Shown: positions 44,378 to 54,741 of the stretch, one piece after another
How positions within the stretch are numbered: the stretch's first letter is position 1
Layout of the letters: each line of letters begins with the position of its first letter
NCBI GenBank assembly: GCA_963775825.1
Contig: CAVZKY010000046.1
Span: 62,001-126,000, forward strand
Source of the DNA: Bog-532 sp963775825
GTDB taxonomy: Bacteria; Actinomycetota; Actinomycetes; Streptosporangiales; Streptosporangiaceae
Length of the DNA: 64,000 nt
Direction: 5' to 3'
Position numbers and translations under genes: made by a program
The notes under the pieces: model-generated
Databases searched by the model: none
Seen by the model: only the letters and a program-made list of their open reading frames with translations
What the model was told of the DNA's origin: nothing

Positions 44378-44686
44378 TCACGCTGATACGGCGGCCAGGG
44401 CCGCTTCGCTGACACGCCAGCTTTCGTATCCGCGCTGCTCGTCGACGAGGACTTCCAGCAGCCCCGCCCCCTTCAGCCGCCCGGCCGCCTTCTCAATCAC
44501 ATCCCGTGGCAGCGACGTGCTCTTCTCCAGGCCGAAGGGAGTGATGTACGAGGTCCCCGACACCGGGCGCCCGAATTCGTCCAGCGGCCGCGCCGTCGAC
44601 GTCGCAGTGACGATCGCGCCGAACACAAGCAGCGCCTCCGGCTCCGCCAGCGCACCAATCATCACGCGTGCGTCGCTGCTGACCAT
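44378..44686 (-). CDS. Small winged-helix-like passenger protein of the IS
   Basis: A 102-residue product from ATG 44686. MVSSDARVMIGALAEPEALL resembles the first helices of ArsR-like winged-helix proteins; VIEKAAGRLKGAGLLEVLVD then fits recognition helix and wing. The frame is open upstream to 44755, but homology-like content starts at 44686. It lies inside the IS66 element, upstream of and co-oriented with tnpC. It could regulate transposition. Confidence 0.55.
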   Translation of the reverse strand: MVSSDARVMIGALAEPEALLVFGAIVTATSTARPLDEFGRPVSGTSYITPFGLEKSTSLPRDVIEKAAGRLKGAGLLEVLVDEQRGYESWRVSEAALAAVSA

Positions 44687-44767
44687 GCACGTCACAATAG
44701 CGATGACCAGCAGCAGCCGACCGCCAGCCTCAGATCCCCGGGAACCGGCCAGCAACTCCGCCGAACA

Positions 44768-44788
44768 GCTGAATGCTTACGGATGACC
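44768..44788. repeat. Right end of the IS66-type element: inverted repeat and target duplicate
   Basis: GCTGAATGCTTAC (44768-44780) is the terminal inverted repeat, followed by GGATGACC (44781-44788), the second copy of the 8-bp target sequence. Confidence 0.93.
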
Positions 44789-45274
44789 GTGTGTGGCAGC
44801 GGCCAGGCGCCGGAGGATCTACGGTGGCTCATCGGCAGCTATCCTTGGTGCATCTTGCGTAACGGACTAAGCGACGAGGAACTAGCGCTTCAGTTCGCCG
44901 CCGCTGATCTGTTCGTGCTGGCGACCCGGACGAGGCGCGGTCAGGGTGCTTGCGGTGAAGGGTTCGGGATGGTTCTGCTGGAGGCACAGGTAGCCGGGAC
45001 GCCTGTGGTGGGGCCGGCGTTCGGCGGATCTCATGAAGCGTTCCTGCATGAGGTCACCGGCGACGCGCCAGTGGATGAGACGGTGCAGGCGCTGAGTGCT
45101 GTCCTGGATAGGCTGCTGAAGGACCCGGCCAGGCTGGAGCAGATGGCGAGGCAAGCCGCGCAATGGTCGCGACAATGCTTTGCTCCTGACACCTACGCGT
45201 CCCCGCGTGGTTAGCGTCTTGCTATGACGGGCGGACCGTTCACGCGCGACGGCTCGTTCGAACGTCTGCGCTGG

Positions 45275-46115
45275 TCAACGAAAGCAGTACGCGTAGGCGA
45301 GGTGTGGGGACGTGCCCGTTGAGGGCCGACCGTCATTGTCGCGCAGGTCAACGCTGAATCCTTTTTCCCCGAGCCGTTCGATCAACGTGGGAGCGTCACC
45401 GAACACCGGATGAACTTCCAGCGCGATTTGTCTGACGCGCTCCAGCCAGAGCAGGTCCTCGCCTGGGGCGAACACTGCAAATTCGCCACCCTCGATGTCC
45501 ATCTTTAGCAAGCCGATGTGATCGATCTTGTGCGCTGCCATCAGCTGGGGGACAGAAACGCCGGCTGGCCGGTCAGGCGCGCCATGCGAGGAGGCCGACC
45601 ATCGCTGATCATCGGAAATGACACCGACCCGGGATCCCGAGGTCCGGGTACCGCCGACGACGGCAACCTCGACGTGAACGCGATCGCGGGCCCCATTGTG
45701 CTCGGCGAGGGCCTCGATGAGCGGGGCAAAGCCCCCTTGGGCTTCCAAAGCAATAGCCTGGGCGCCGCTGACCGCCGCCCAGACGGAGAACAAGCCGTGG
45801 TTGGCGCCCAGATCAACCACCCAGCCGTCGCCAGGCATGGTCAGCCCCGTACGCAGGTATACGTTGCGGCAGTACATCTCGCGCGCGCCCAGCACATAGG
45901 GAGGCAGGAGGGAGACCGGGGCGCCGTTCGCCGATCCTGAACGTGGCACCGCCCCGCGCCCAGACACGATCGGCCGGGCTCAGAGATCGGGCGCGTACGC
46001 AGGCCGGCAGGCGCGTCGCCAGTGATGTCAACCAGAGCGCTGCCGAGGCAGGGGACGCACTTCCGCACACGGCCCGTACTTCCTCCAGCGCTCTGCTGGT
46101 GAGGGCCCTATCCAT
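45275..46115 (-). CDS. FkbM family methyltransferase (one frameshift)
   Basis: Last gene of the long reverse operon. N-terminal part from ATG 46115 (MDRALTSRALEEVRAVCGSA) and, after a break near 45925, LLPPYVLGAREMYCRNVYLR, WVVDLGANHGLFSVWAA (SAM motif), AIALEAQGGF and GLLKMDIEGGEFAVFA. Total about 280 codons, the usual FkbM length. Its start overlaps the GT2 gene by 8 bases. It is convergent with the interrupted glycosyltransferase. Confidence 0.8.
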
Positions 46116-47004
46116 CGGACGCGCCTCCGGTCAGCCCGTGAGATTCGGCTTGAAGCGCCGAGACGCAGACCTCATACCAGGCGTGGAAGAAGCAGAAGCG
46201 CAATCCAGGGCGCCCGTCGAGCAGACCCAGGCGCAGGACATACATGTAACAAAACAGGCTGAATGACTTAGCCGGTACGGCGGGGAAGACAACATCCTTC
46301 AGCACGGCTCGGGGCAGTGGCCGGACGTCAGCGCGGGTCCGGGCTGCGCGGATACGGCTGAGAAGCCCGGGCGGCCGCGTGCGTCGGGCCGCCTCGAGCT
46401 CTGCGTAGTCAACATGCTTGCGCAGCCATGCAGCGAGACCTTTGCGGTTGTCGTCAACAATGTCGTGGCGCAGGCGGTGCGTCGTGCCATCTACCCGAAC
46501 TCGCTCGCCAACCAAGCTTCCGTCGTACGTGCAGTACCGCCGGTCCATGAGCTGAACATTCCACGAACCGCTGTACCAGCCACAGTGACGGATCCACGTC
46601 CCCTCGAAAACGAGCCGGAACCGATGCGCGTACGCGGCGCATCGGGGCCCGTCCAGGCCGGCGGCGACCTCGGCGGCGAGCTGGGGGGAAATCCACTGGT
46701 CAGCGTCGACGAAATAAACCCAGTCGTGCCGCAGTAGCGGCAGCCTGAGGGCGAATTCCCGCTGTGCGGCGAAACCCGGCCACGGCTGCTCGACGATCTC
46801 CGCCCCGATCGACCTGGCCAGCGGGACCGTGTCATCTACGGAGCCGGAGTCGACGACGACTATCTGGTCAGCCCAGGTCACCGACCTCAGACAGCGCCTG
46901 ATATTCAGTTCTTCGTCGCGTGTGAGCACCACCACGCTCACGGGAACGCTGCGCGGCCCTGGAGCGTCGCCCGGCTGATGTGGCCGAAGGCCGAGCTGGG
47001 TCAC
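46108..47004 (-). CDS. GT2 family glycosyltransferase
   Basis: About 298 codons from GTG 47004, whose sequence overlaps the preceding stop (GTGA). VSVVVLTRDEELNIRRCLRS at the start, IVVVDSGSVDDTVPLA, and the metal-binding VYFVDADQWISPQLAAEV give the GT-A fold of family 2. The C-terminal part has GLLSRIRAA and a hydrophobic stretch FSLFCYMYVLRLGL, resembling WaaE/KdtX-type transferases (MxxRPxxxFxxxYxxxxGFLDGxxG pattern, here LRLGLLDGRPGLRF). Probably adds a sugar to the lipid-linked repeat unit. Confidence 0.82.
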   Translation of the reverse strand: MTQLGLRPHQPGDAPGPRSVPVSVVVLTRDEELNIRRCLRSVTWADQIVVVDSGSVDDTVPLARSIGAEIVEQPWPGFAAQREFALRLPLLRHDWVYFVDADQWISPQLAAEVAAGLDGPRCAAYAHRFRLVFEGTWIRHCGWYSGSWNVQLMDRRYCTYDGSLVGERVRVDGTTHRLRHDIVDDNRKGLAAWLRKHVDYAELEAARRTRPPGLLSRIRAARTRADVRPLPRAVLKDVVFPAVPAKSFSLFCYMYVLRLGLLDGRPGLRFCFFHAWYEVCVSALQAESHGLTGGASDG

Positions 47005-48193
47005 CACCGACCGCTCCACGCCCCGCCACCGAGGGCGAGAGCCGCTTGCTCGTAGCCTTTCGCTGTCTCGGTGACGGTATAGCCCGCAAGCCTGCGGCGT
47101 ATCTTGTCGCGGCGGCCTGCGCATTATGCGAGGCCCGCAGCAGGGCTCGCGGCGAGTGCTTTCGACGTCCCCGACTGGAACGATCTCGCCGACGCCGTGC
47201 ACGAGGTCTGCCGCGCAGCCGACAGCATCGCTGACCACGGGAGTCAGCCCGCAGGCCATCCCTTCGTTGACTACAAGCCCCCATGGTTCGCGGTCGCTGG
47301 GCATGACCAGAACGTCACCGCTGGCGTACCAGCCCGGCAACTCGGCCTGGTTGACGAACCCGAGGCAACGCACCGGGAGGTGACTCTCATACCGGCGCAC
47401 TTCTTCCCTGAGAGGCCCATCACCGAGCATCACCAGGTTGAGTTCCCCGCCGGAGTGCGCAATGGCGTGTACCGCATCCAGTGGCCGCTTCTGCGGGAGG
47501 AGCTTCCCCGAAAAGATGACGGTCGGGCGCTGCGGGTCCAGCCCCAGTGATTCCAGCCGCTGCATCCGGGACGGCCTGGCAGCGTCGGACATGGTGCGGA
47601 ATCGGTCGTTGTCTACGCTGTAGGGAGCGCTGTACTGCGGTATGCGCCCGTAGCGGTCATAAAAGGCGGCATTAAGCGGCCGATCGGCAGGGCGCCCGCC
47701 GCGCTCCGCACAACGAAGGTTGCTAGGAGGTGCCGGACGATCCGCCGCCAGCCAACGGCGGCGGACTCTGGATGTGAATCACCGCGGAGAAGGTAAGGAA
47801 CCCGCAGCAAGCGGCACGCCACAACCGCGAGCAGCATTCCGGATCGGCGTGACCGTGGAGCACCACGATGTCCTGCCCGCGCAGCCATCTGCTCGCGGAG
47901 AGCAGCCAGCCTGCCTTGGCGACCAGCGGTTTCCGTGCTAGCAGGGTCCAGCGGTAGCCGGCCAGCAGATCCACGTCCCAGGCCACCGTGACGCCGAAAC
48001 CCGGATCATGGTAGGGCTGTGCCCCGCGGCTACTGAGAAAGGCGACTTCCAGGTCCACCACGCCGCGACGGGAGAGTTCCTGGTACAGGGGCGCTTGATA
48101 CTGGATCGGGTGAGTCGCCAGGACTCCCAGACGGGGGCGGGAGATGGTCCCGCCGGAGGAGCGGTCCCGCGTTCCGCGCTGCTTCATAAGCAT
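47001..48193 (-). CDS. GT4 family glycosyltransferase (three frameshifts)
   Basis: Pieces in order: GVLATHPIQYQAPLYQELSR, WDVDLLAGYRWTLL and DIVVLHGHADPE; then LLAVVACRLLRVPYLLRGDS; then PTVIFSGKLLPQKRPLDAVH, NLVMLGDGPLREEVR and EPWGLVVNEGMACGLTPVVS, the donor-binding E-x7-E motif; and a final helix ending AWSGRW. Frame breaks near 47850, 47690 and 47170. Start at ATG 48193 and stop at 47001, which overlaps the GT2 start. The HPIQYQAPLYxxL opening is a frequent signature of GT4 enzymes in exopolysaccharide clusters. Confidence 0.78.
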
Positions 48194-48230
48194 GTCTGAC
48201 TTCCGGTTATCGAGTATGTACCAAGCGGCA

Positions 48231-49195
48231 TCATCCGGTGCTCCCCAGTAGCCAGCCGAAATAGGCGTCCGGATCAAACGGCAATGGATCCGGCGCCACC
48301 CGGGTCGTGAGGGCGGACTTGACCGCGTTGCGCAGCGATTCCGGATCGCCCGGATCGAAGCCGCACAGCGCGGGCCCGGCGATCTCCCTGTTTTGCGCGC
48401 TGTCCCGGGCGATCACCGGCTGCCCATTGGCTCTGGCCTCGGCGAGCGGATAGCCGAACGACTCCAGGCCAGTGGGGAAGTAGATGGCCCGGCTGCGCGC
48501 CCACGCCTGGCGCAGCTCGTGCTGATCGATCCGCCCCAGGAATTCGAGCCGCGGATGGGCGGCCAGGCGGGCGGCAGGTCCGCGCGGCCGGCGGTCACCC
48601 GGACCCGGACCGCCACGTCGCCGAAGTCGTCAACGGCGTCGAGCAACTCCGCGAGCCGTTCATCCATCCGCTTGTAGGGCGCGAACAGCACCGGGCACAA
48701 AATGGCCGCTTCCCGGGCGTCGGCCGGGACCGATCCCGCCGAAACCGGGTGCGGTCGTACCACGATCCGGCTTCGCGCAGCGGGCATGACGTGGGTAACG
48801 CGCTCAGCCATGGCGCTGCTCGGCACAACGAGCACGTCGGCCCGGCGTGCGGCCAGCCGCACGGCCACGGCCTCCCGCCGCACGGACTTGCGCAGGGCGG
48901 GATCGAGGCGGGCGGTCTCATCGCTAGTCAGGAAGTGCAAGGCGTTGCGGAGCAGGGTCCACCGCCGCCCGCCGGGACCGACGAAGCTGACATTGTTGAC
49001 CGCGATCCGACGGCCACTCTTACGCTCCGTGATTTCCCGCTGGAGCAGCCAAGCTGGGCTGACGTGCCGGCCGACTCCGATGACCCGGACGTCCTGGCGT
49101 CCGGTACGGGCCAGGTAGCTGCGCAGCTCCGCCGCGTACCGGGCCGCGCCGCCCATCTGCGCGCCGGCGATGTCCACGGTCACAATCCCGGTCAC
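48231..49195 (-). CDS. GT4 family glycosyltransferase (two frameshifts)
   Basis: GTG 49195 (GTGA overlap with the methyltransferase) begins VTGIVTVDIAGAQMGGAARY, with LVVPSSAMAERVTHVMPAA, VVRPHPVSAGSV and CPVLFAPYKRMDERLAELL in the same frame. After breaks near 48575 and 48420 it continues with ESFGYPLAEA and MIARDSAQNREIAGPA to the stop at 48231. Sequence layout matches GT4 mannosyltransferase-like enzymes with weakly conserved N-terminus. Probably acts on the repeat unit. Confidence 0.75.
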
Positions 49196-49906
49196 GAGGC
49201 TGCCTGGTGGCTGCCGGGCCGCTGGAATGTGAACAGGCGCAGCGGCGAGCGCACCGCCCTGCCGGGGAAGGAAACGGTCACCAGCCCGGCCTGGGCGGCG
49301 ACCGCGTGCCACCAGCCGGTGGAGCGCCGCTGCCGGGAGATCCGCAGGTAGGCCAGGTAGCGGCCGAGCCGGGGCCAGGCTGTGCCCGGCAGCCTGGACG
49401 GCTGGCAGCCGGGCGATCGTCCCGGCGGCCCATTCCAGCCAGCGGACGGGATTGGCGAGGTCGGGGACCGTGCACAGCAGGACGCCTCCCGGCCGCAGTA
49501 TCCGGGCGCATTCGCCCAGTACGGCAGCGGGGAAGTCGACGTACTCCAGGACGCTCGCCGCGACGACCGCGTCGAAGCTGGCCGGCGCGAACGGTAGCGT
49601 CTGCCAGCCCGGCTGCAGCGGGACCCACTCGGCCGCGCCCGCGGAGTCGGCCGCCGCCGCCTGGCTCAGCATGTTAGCCGAGATGTCACAGCCGGTCACC
49701 CGCAGCCCGGAGGCGGCCAGATGCCGGGCCAGTTCCCCGGTGCCGCAGCCAAGATCCAGCACTCGTCCCCCAGCGGGGACGTGGTAGCCGATCACGTACG
49801 CAAGCTGCGTCAGCCGTCCGGCGAGTCGGCCCTGCGGCGCGTATTTGGCTGCCCAGCTGCCCGCCTTGGCGTCGAAAAGCTGGCGTACATCTTCGGTGTG
49901 GGCCAT
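49192..49906 (-). CDS. Class I SAM methyltransferase (one frameshift)
   Basis: About 238 codons from ATG 49906. Motif I RVLDLGCGTGELARHLAAS, GCDISANMLSQA, FDAVVAASVLEYVD and ARILRPGGVLLCTVPD are clear, a UbiE/COQ5-like fold. The C-terminal helix region changes phase near 49370 and ends FTFQRPGSHQAAS at 49192, overlapping the next GT gene as GTGA. It starts 8 bases after the bi-domain oxidoreductase gene. Acceptor unknown. Confidence 0.8.
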
Positions 49907-49914
49907 CGCCCTGG

Positions 49915-52029
49915 TCAGTCATGTCCACCCGGTCCCTCGGCGGCACGGATCGTGGCGCGCATCGTGGCCAGCATGGCCTCGGTCGGCAGGCCGATCTCGC
50001 CTGCCACGGCGGCGCGGAAAGCGGCCGCGCACGAGCGGTGCCCCTTGTCCTGGCGTCCTTTCCAGACCGTCTTGCCGTCCACCTCGGCGGACCGGAAGTC
50101 ATCGATGACGACCCGGCGGGATCCGGCCTGGACCTCGATCCACTCCTTGCCGGCCACCGGTTCCGCGCTGCCGTAGGCGATGACGGCCAGCGAGCCGTCT
50201 GCGAACCGCAGCGACACCGCGGCGTCGTCGAGGTGGTCCGCTCCCGGGACAGCGCCGCCCGGCAGCGCCGCGACGTCCTCGACCGGGGCACCGACCAGCG
50301 CCTGCGCGGTGTCCACGAAGTGGCACACCTCGCCGAGCAGCCGCCCCCCTTGCCGCCGGTCGTGGTACCAGTGACCGTCCGGCACCCGGCCCGGCCGCCA
50401 CCCGGTACACCACGAGCTTTGGCGCCGAGATCCCGGCGAGCGCCCGCTGTGCGGCCAGCACGGCGGGGGACCAGCGCCGGTTGAAGCCCACGGCGAGCTG
50501 GCGTCCGGACCCGCGCCAGGCCTTCTCGACCGCATCGAGTTCGTCGAGGGTCAGCGCCAGCGGCTTCTCGCACCACACGTGCCGCCCGGCGGCTAGCGCC
50601 CGCGCCGTCAGGTCCGCGTGCGTGTCGTGCGGGGTCGCGACGACAACCAGCCTGGACATCCGGGTCGCCGATGAGCGCGTCCGGTGCCCGGCACCGCTTT
50701 CTCGAAGCCGCTGTCGCTCCGCGGCCCGCCGGGCGGACAGGCCGCTGGCTGAGGCGATGGCCACGAACCGGTCGAAGCCGGCGGCGCGGAAGGCGGGCAG
50801 CAGGGTCCCGGTGGAGAAAGCGCCGGCCCCGGCCCACCCGATCCCGGGTGACGTGTTCGCTGGCCGGGGCGCTCTTCAGCCGGATGCCCGTCATCGGAGC
50901 CGCGTCGTGCCGGGTAGGTCAGGCGGATGGCCAGGTACGGCTCGGTGCGCTGCTCGATCAGCCGGTAGGCGGCGTCCGCCTCGCGCGATGCCGAAGGTAT
51001 GGGTGACCAGGTCCGATACCGCCAGCCGCCCGCTGGCCATCAGGTCGAGCACGGCCTCGAAGTTCCGTCCCTCGGTCCAGCGCACCTGGCCGGCCGGGAA
51101 ATCCACGCCCCAGGCCTCGTAGGAGGGCTCATACCGGCCGGGGCCGTAGGACCGGGCGAACCGCAGCGACAGCTCGCGTTCGTAGAACGGGGTCCGGTTC
51201 AGCTGGAGCCCGACGTCGCCCACGATGACCACGGCGGCCCGGTCCCGGCACAGCGCGGGAACCCGCATCACCGCGTCCGAGGAGCGGCCGGCCGCGCAGA
51301 CCAGCACGGCGTCCGCACCACGGCCGCGGGACCAGCTCAGCACCTGGTCGGTCGTGGCGTCGCCGCATTCGTCCAGGGCCAGCACCCCCGACCCGGCCGC
51401 GACCTCGCGCGGATGCTCCGCCGGGTCGATCCCGGCCACCTCACAGCCTGGCCGCGATGGCCAGCCGCGCCGCCAGCTGGCCGATCAGCCCCAGGCCGAG
51501 GACCACCACCTTCGATCCCGGACCCGCCTCGGCCTGGCGCAGGCCATGCAGCGCGATCGAGGCGATCGTGGTGAAGGCTGCGTCCTGGGCGGGCACGCCG
51601 TCCGGTACGGTCGCGCAGAGCAGGCCCGGCACGGCCTGGAACTCCGCGTGGTTGGCCTTGCCCGCGCCGCCGGTCGCCACCAGCTGGCCGGGCCGCACTC
51701 CGGTGACCGCCGCGACCCGCCGCCAGCACGATCCCGGCCGCCGAGTAGCCCAGCGGCAGGTCCTCGGCGAGGCGGCTGCGGACGGCCTGCCTGGTGGCCG
51801 CCAGCCCGTCGGCCCGTGCCTTCTTGACCACCTGGCGGACCAGGTCCGGCCGGGCGCGGGCCTTGGCCAGCAGGCTGGCCTGGGCCAGGGCGGTGACGGC
51901 CCGCTCGGTGCCCGGGGAGATCACCGACGCGACCGTGCGGACCAGCACCTCGGTGGCGTCCGGGACCGGGCGCGGTACGTCCAGCACCTCCACCGGGCCG
52001 CCGGCGAGCGGCTGCACGATCTGCTTCAC
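49915..52029 (-). CDS. Bi-domain oxidoreductase: zinc alcohol dehydrogenase-like plus Gfo/Idh/MocA (multiple frameshifts)
   Basis: About 704 codons in several phases. The N-terminal half from GTG 52029 reads KQIVQPLAGGPVEVLDVPRP, SVISPGTERAVTAL and LPLGYSAAGIVLA, then GSKVVVLGLGLIGQLAA and YGPGRYEPSYEAWGVDFPAG; the C-terminal half has LVVVATPHDTHADLTARAL, WCEKPLALTLDELDAVEKAW, VGFNRRWSP and DGHWYHDRRQGGRLLGEVCH. This order and length match the bi-domain-containing oxidoreductases of exopolysaccharide clusters, usually adjacent to a heparinase-like protein as here. Breaks lie near 51730, 51435, 50965, 50830, 50690 and 50400. The reaction is not known. Confidence 0.8.
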
Positions 52030-53852
52030 GTGGCTCCCCCGAGTGCGAACGCCCGCTTGACCGGACGGCATGCTGGATATCTCCGGCCCGCCGCCAGACC
52101 GTGCTGATCCGCACGGGCAGCTGCCGCGCGGACGTGGCAGACCAGCACCGGGCGCGTCGACGGTCCGGCCGAACCCGGTGGCCACCGGGGCGGTCCGGCG
52201 GCTCAGCGCAACCGGGTGCGACGCCGTAACCGCCACCCGGAAGTCGCCGGCCGGCGTGGTCACCGCAGCCCGCCCGGCGTCCAGCCGCAGGGCCGACCCG
52301 GGCGCCAGGTGCCAGCGCACCGTCACCGAATGCTCGCCCGTCCCGCTGACCAGATCGTCCACCCGCAGCCCGGTGCCGGACAGCGTCCAGCGGCGGTGGT
52401 GGACCGGGCGGCCCGGTAGCCTGCGGTATCCGTCATGGGCCGCGCCGGCCGTCAGCGCGCCGCCGTCGGTCGCAGGCCACGACCTTGCTCACCCGGGCCC
52501 GCCGGGCGGCCCGGAAGGCCCCCCACACCTCGGTGGAATTGGCGCCGTCGACCTCGACGGTGTTGTGCGCCGCGGTGGACCGCTCGTAATCACGCACCGG
52601 GCCGGGCGCGTACGTGGACGTGCCGGTGTCCACCAGCAGCGGAACGCCGTCCACGTGGACCAGGCAGCTGAGGGTGTCCGCGTGCGCATGCGCCGGGAGC
52701 TCGTCAGGGCAGGGTGCCCCGACGTCGGCCAGCAGCCGCCACCCGCCTGCCGACGCCCGGACCAGGCCGGTGTCCGGGAGGACCAGCAGCCGGTCATCCG
52801 GGGCTGTGCCCGGCTGCAGCAGGCCGATCAGCGCAGGGTCGACCGGGTACCCGTCGTTCAGCAGCGGGACCTGCCCGTCGGGTGAGAGCACGCACCCCAG
52901 CCAGTGGCGCATCCGCTGGATCGCCTCGGCCAGTTCCGGCCCAGGCGCCCGGCCCGCGGCCCGGATCAGCCCGTCCACGTCGATGAGGTCGCCGAGGACC
53001 TGGCAGTGGTAGGCGGGAGCCCGCTCGAAATGGCCGCCGTCGGGCAGTACCTGCACGGCAAGCTGCCTGATCAGCCGGTCGAGCGTCTGGTCCAGCAGTT
53101 CTTCATCGGCGAAGAAGACCGCCAGCCCGGCCAGTGCCTTGAGGTTCTTGACCAGGTGATTGCCGCCGACATCCGTTTCCAGGTGCCGCCGCAGGAAACC
53201 GGCGTGGGCGGACAGGCTGGCGATGGAAACAGTCCTCGGCGTCGCTGCCCGCCACCAGGTCCCGGTGAACCCCGCAGAACGACCAGGCGCGCAGCGCGGC
53301 GGGGTAGGGGCGCCACGCGTCGCCCTGGCCGGGCATGACCGCCGACGTCCAGGACCGCCAGAGCGCCGCGAACCAGGCGCGGGCATCGGCCCGGAGCGGC
53401 TGGGCGATCAGCCCCCATGACCAGTCCCAGTAGTGCAGGTGGAATCGCCACAGCGCGGGTGCGTCCGCCTGTGCCCAGTCCGCCTGCGCCCAGTCGGTGC
53501 GTGCCCAGTGCGCCCGCATCCGGTCGCCGCCCGCCGGATCGCCCTGCTCGCGGTTTCCGCCCGCCATCCACCGAACGGCCAGGGTCCGGGTCATGCCGAG
53601 CAGTTCGACGCGGCCTTCCCGCAGCCCCGGAAGCCCGGGCCAGTTCCGCCAGAGCCGCGCGTCGAGCGGGACGAACCCGGCGGGCCAGCCCGCGGCGGAC
53701 GCCGGGTCAGGGCCGGCCAGCAGCCAGCGAGCCGCCGCCGGGAAGCGGCGCAGCGCCGCGCGCTGGGCGCGCAGCCGGGCGCGCTGGGCGATCTGGCCGG
53801 GCCGCAGGTGTGCCGCGGTCCGGGCGAGCAGCGCGAGGTCGCTGCCGGTCAT
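52026..53852 (-). CDS. Heparinase II/III-like protein (multiple frameshifts)
   Basis: About 608 codons. N-terminal alpha/alpha domain: WRNWPGLPGLREGRVELLG, ALWRFHLHYWDWSWGL, then HLETDVGGNHLVKNLKALAG, FERAPAYHCQVLGDLIDVDG; the heparinase beta-domain follows with PAHAHADTLSCLVHVDGVPL, STYAPGPVRDYERSTAAHNT and VRWHLAPGSALRLD. The HYWDW and PAHAHADTLS motifs are typical of family PL12/PL15-like proteins. Breaks near 53225, 52460 and 52150, and a probable one near 52050. Its ATG overlaps the SDR stop (ATGA) and its stop overlaps the next GTG. In biosynthetic operons such enzymes may epimerise or trim uronate polymers. Confidence 0.78.
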
Positions 53853-54741
53853 GACGCGCCTTCGGCGGCAAGTCCCAGCGCACGGGCCTCGGCCAGGATG
53901 CCGTCGGCGAACGGCCGGGGCGCGTAGCCGAGATCACGGACGGCGTCGCTGATGGCGAAGGCCTTGTCCTCGGCCAGCCGCTGCAGCTGCTCGGCGCGGA
54001 TCCGGGGACGGGCGCTGAGCACTCGTAGCAGCGCGCGGCGGCGACCAGAGGGGCCAGCGGCACCGGGACGAGACGGGTCCGGCTGCCGGCCTGCCCGGGC
54101 GCAGCTGCGCAGCAGCTCGGTAAAGCTGAGCGGTTCCGGCCCAGCGACGTCATAGCAGTGACCGGCGGCGGCGGGCCGCTCCACGGCGTTCAGCACGGCG
54201 TCGGCCACGTCGGCCACGTGGACCGGCTGCTGCAGATGCCTGCCGCCGCCGGGCACGGGCAGCACGGGCACCCGCGGCAGGAGGGCGAGCAGCCGGGAGA
54301 GGTTCCGGTCACCGGGTGCTCCGTAGATCATGGTCGGGCGCAGGATGGTCCACTTCAGCCCCGAATCCCGGATCTGCTGCTCGGCGTCCAGCCGGATCCG
54401 CTTCGAATGGGCGGGAAGCGTCGTCTGTCACCGCCGTGGTGGAGACGAAGACCGCACGGTCGATGGCCGCCGCCCTGGTCGCGGCCACGATCGCCGGGGC
54501 GTGCCCGAAGCCCAGCGACGCCAGGTTGACCAGGGCCTCGCAGTGCGCGGCACCGAATACCGCGAGCAGCCGCGCCGGATCATCGAGGTCGCCGGTGAGC
54601 GGCTGGGCGCCGCGCCGCGCTACGGCGACGGCGGCCGCGTCGCTGCGGGCCAGCGCCACCGTCTCGTGCCCCCGCCGCGCCGCCTCGGTCCAGCACGTAT
54701 CCGCCCAGGAAGCCGCTGCCCCCGGTAACCAGCAGCCTCAT
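53849..54741 (-). CDS. NAD-dependent epimerase/dehydratase (SDR; frameshifts)
   Basis: Reconstructed as about 297 codons from ATG 54741: MRLLVTGGSGFLGGYVL (Rossmann GxxGxxG), then ALARSDAAAVAVARRGAQPL, GDLDDPARLLAVF, ALVNLASLGFG, FVSTTAVTD, LRPTMIYGAPGDRNLSRLL and VHVADVADAVLNAVE. Breaks near 54690, 54405, 54100 and 54030. The fold is an extended SDR; a canonical YxxxK is not visible, and the region after FVSTTAVTD reads differently, so it may be an atypical NmrA/epimerase-like member. It shares overlaps with the GT4 gene upstream and the heparinase gene downstream. Confidence 0.75.

Larger units (their letters stand above)
42668..44780. mobile_element. IS66-type insertion sequence, 2,113 bp, with passenger gene
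   Basis: Bounded by perfect 13-bp inverted repeats (GTAAGCATTCAGC at 42668-42680, complement at 44768-44780) and flanked by identical 8-bp duplicates GGATGACC, the duplication size expected for IS66. It contains a TnpC-type transposase on the complement and a small helix-turn-helix-like gene; the accessory tnpA and tnpB genes of classical IS66 are absent. Intact ends and exact target duplication indicate recent insertion. Confidence 0.93.
42053..45214 (+). pseudogene. GT4 glycosyltransferase gene interrupted by an IS66-type element
   Basis: The N-terminal half (42053-42667) encodes VLLLAPSRGHGGGIERYVET, the glycine-rich acceptor loop of GT4 enzymes, and AFRLADFTSKGLPQILDAV. The element inserts after RMT, and the C-terminal half resumes at 44789 with VCGSG, LSDEELALQFAAADLFVLAT and the GEGFGMVLLEAQVAGTPVVG nucleotide-sugar motif. 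Removing 42668-44788 (element plus one 8-bp duplicate) leaves 1,041 bases, a continuous 346-codon frame. The C-terminal part ends at TAG 45214 near the convergent FkbM gene. The interruption should abolish activity. Confidence 0.9.
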
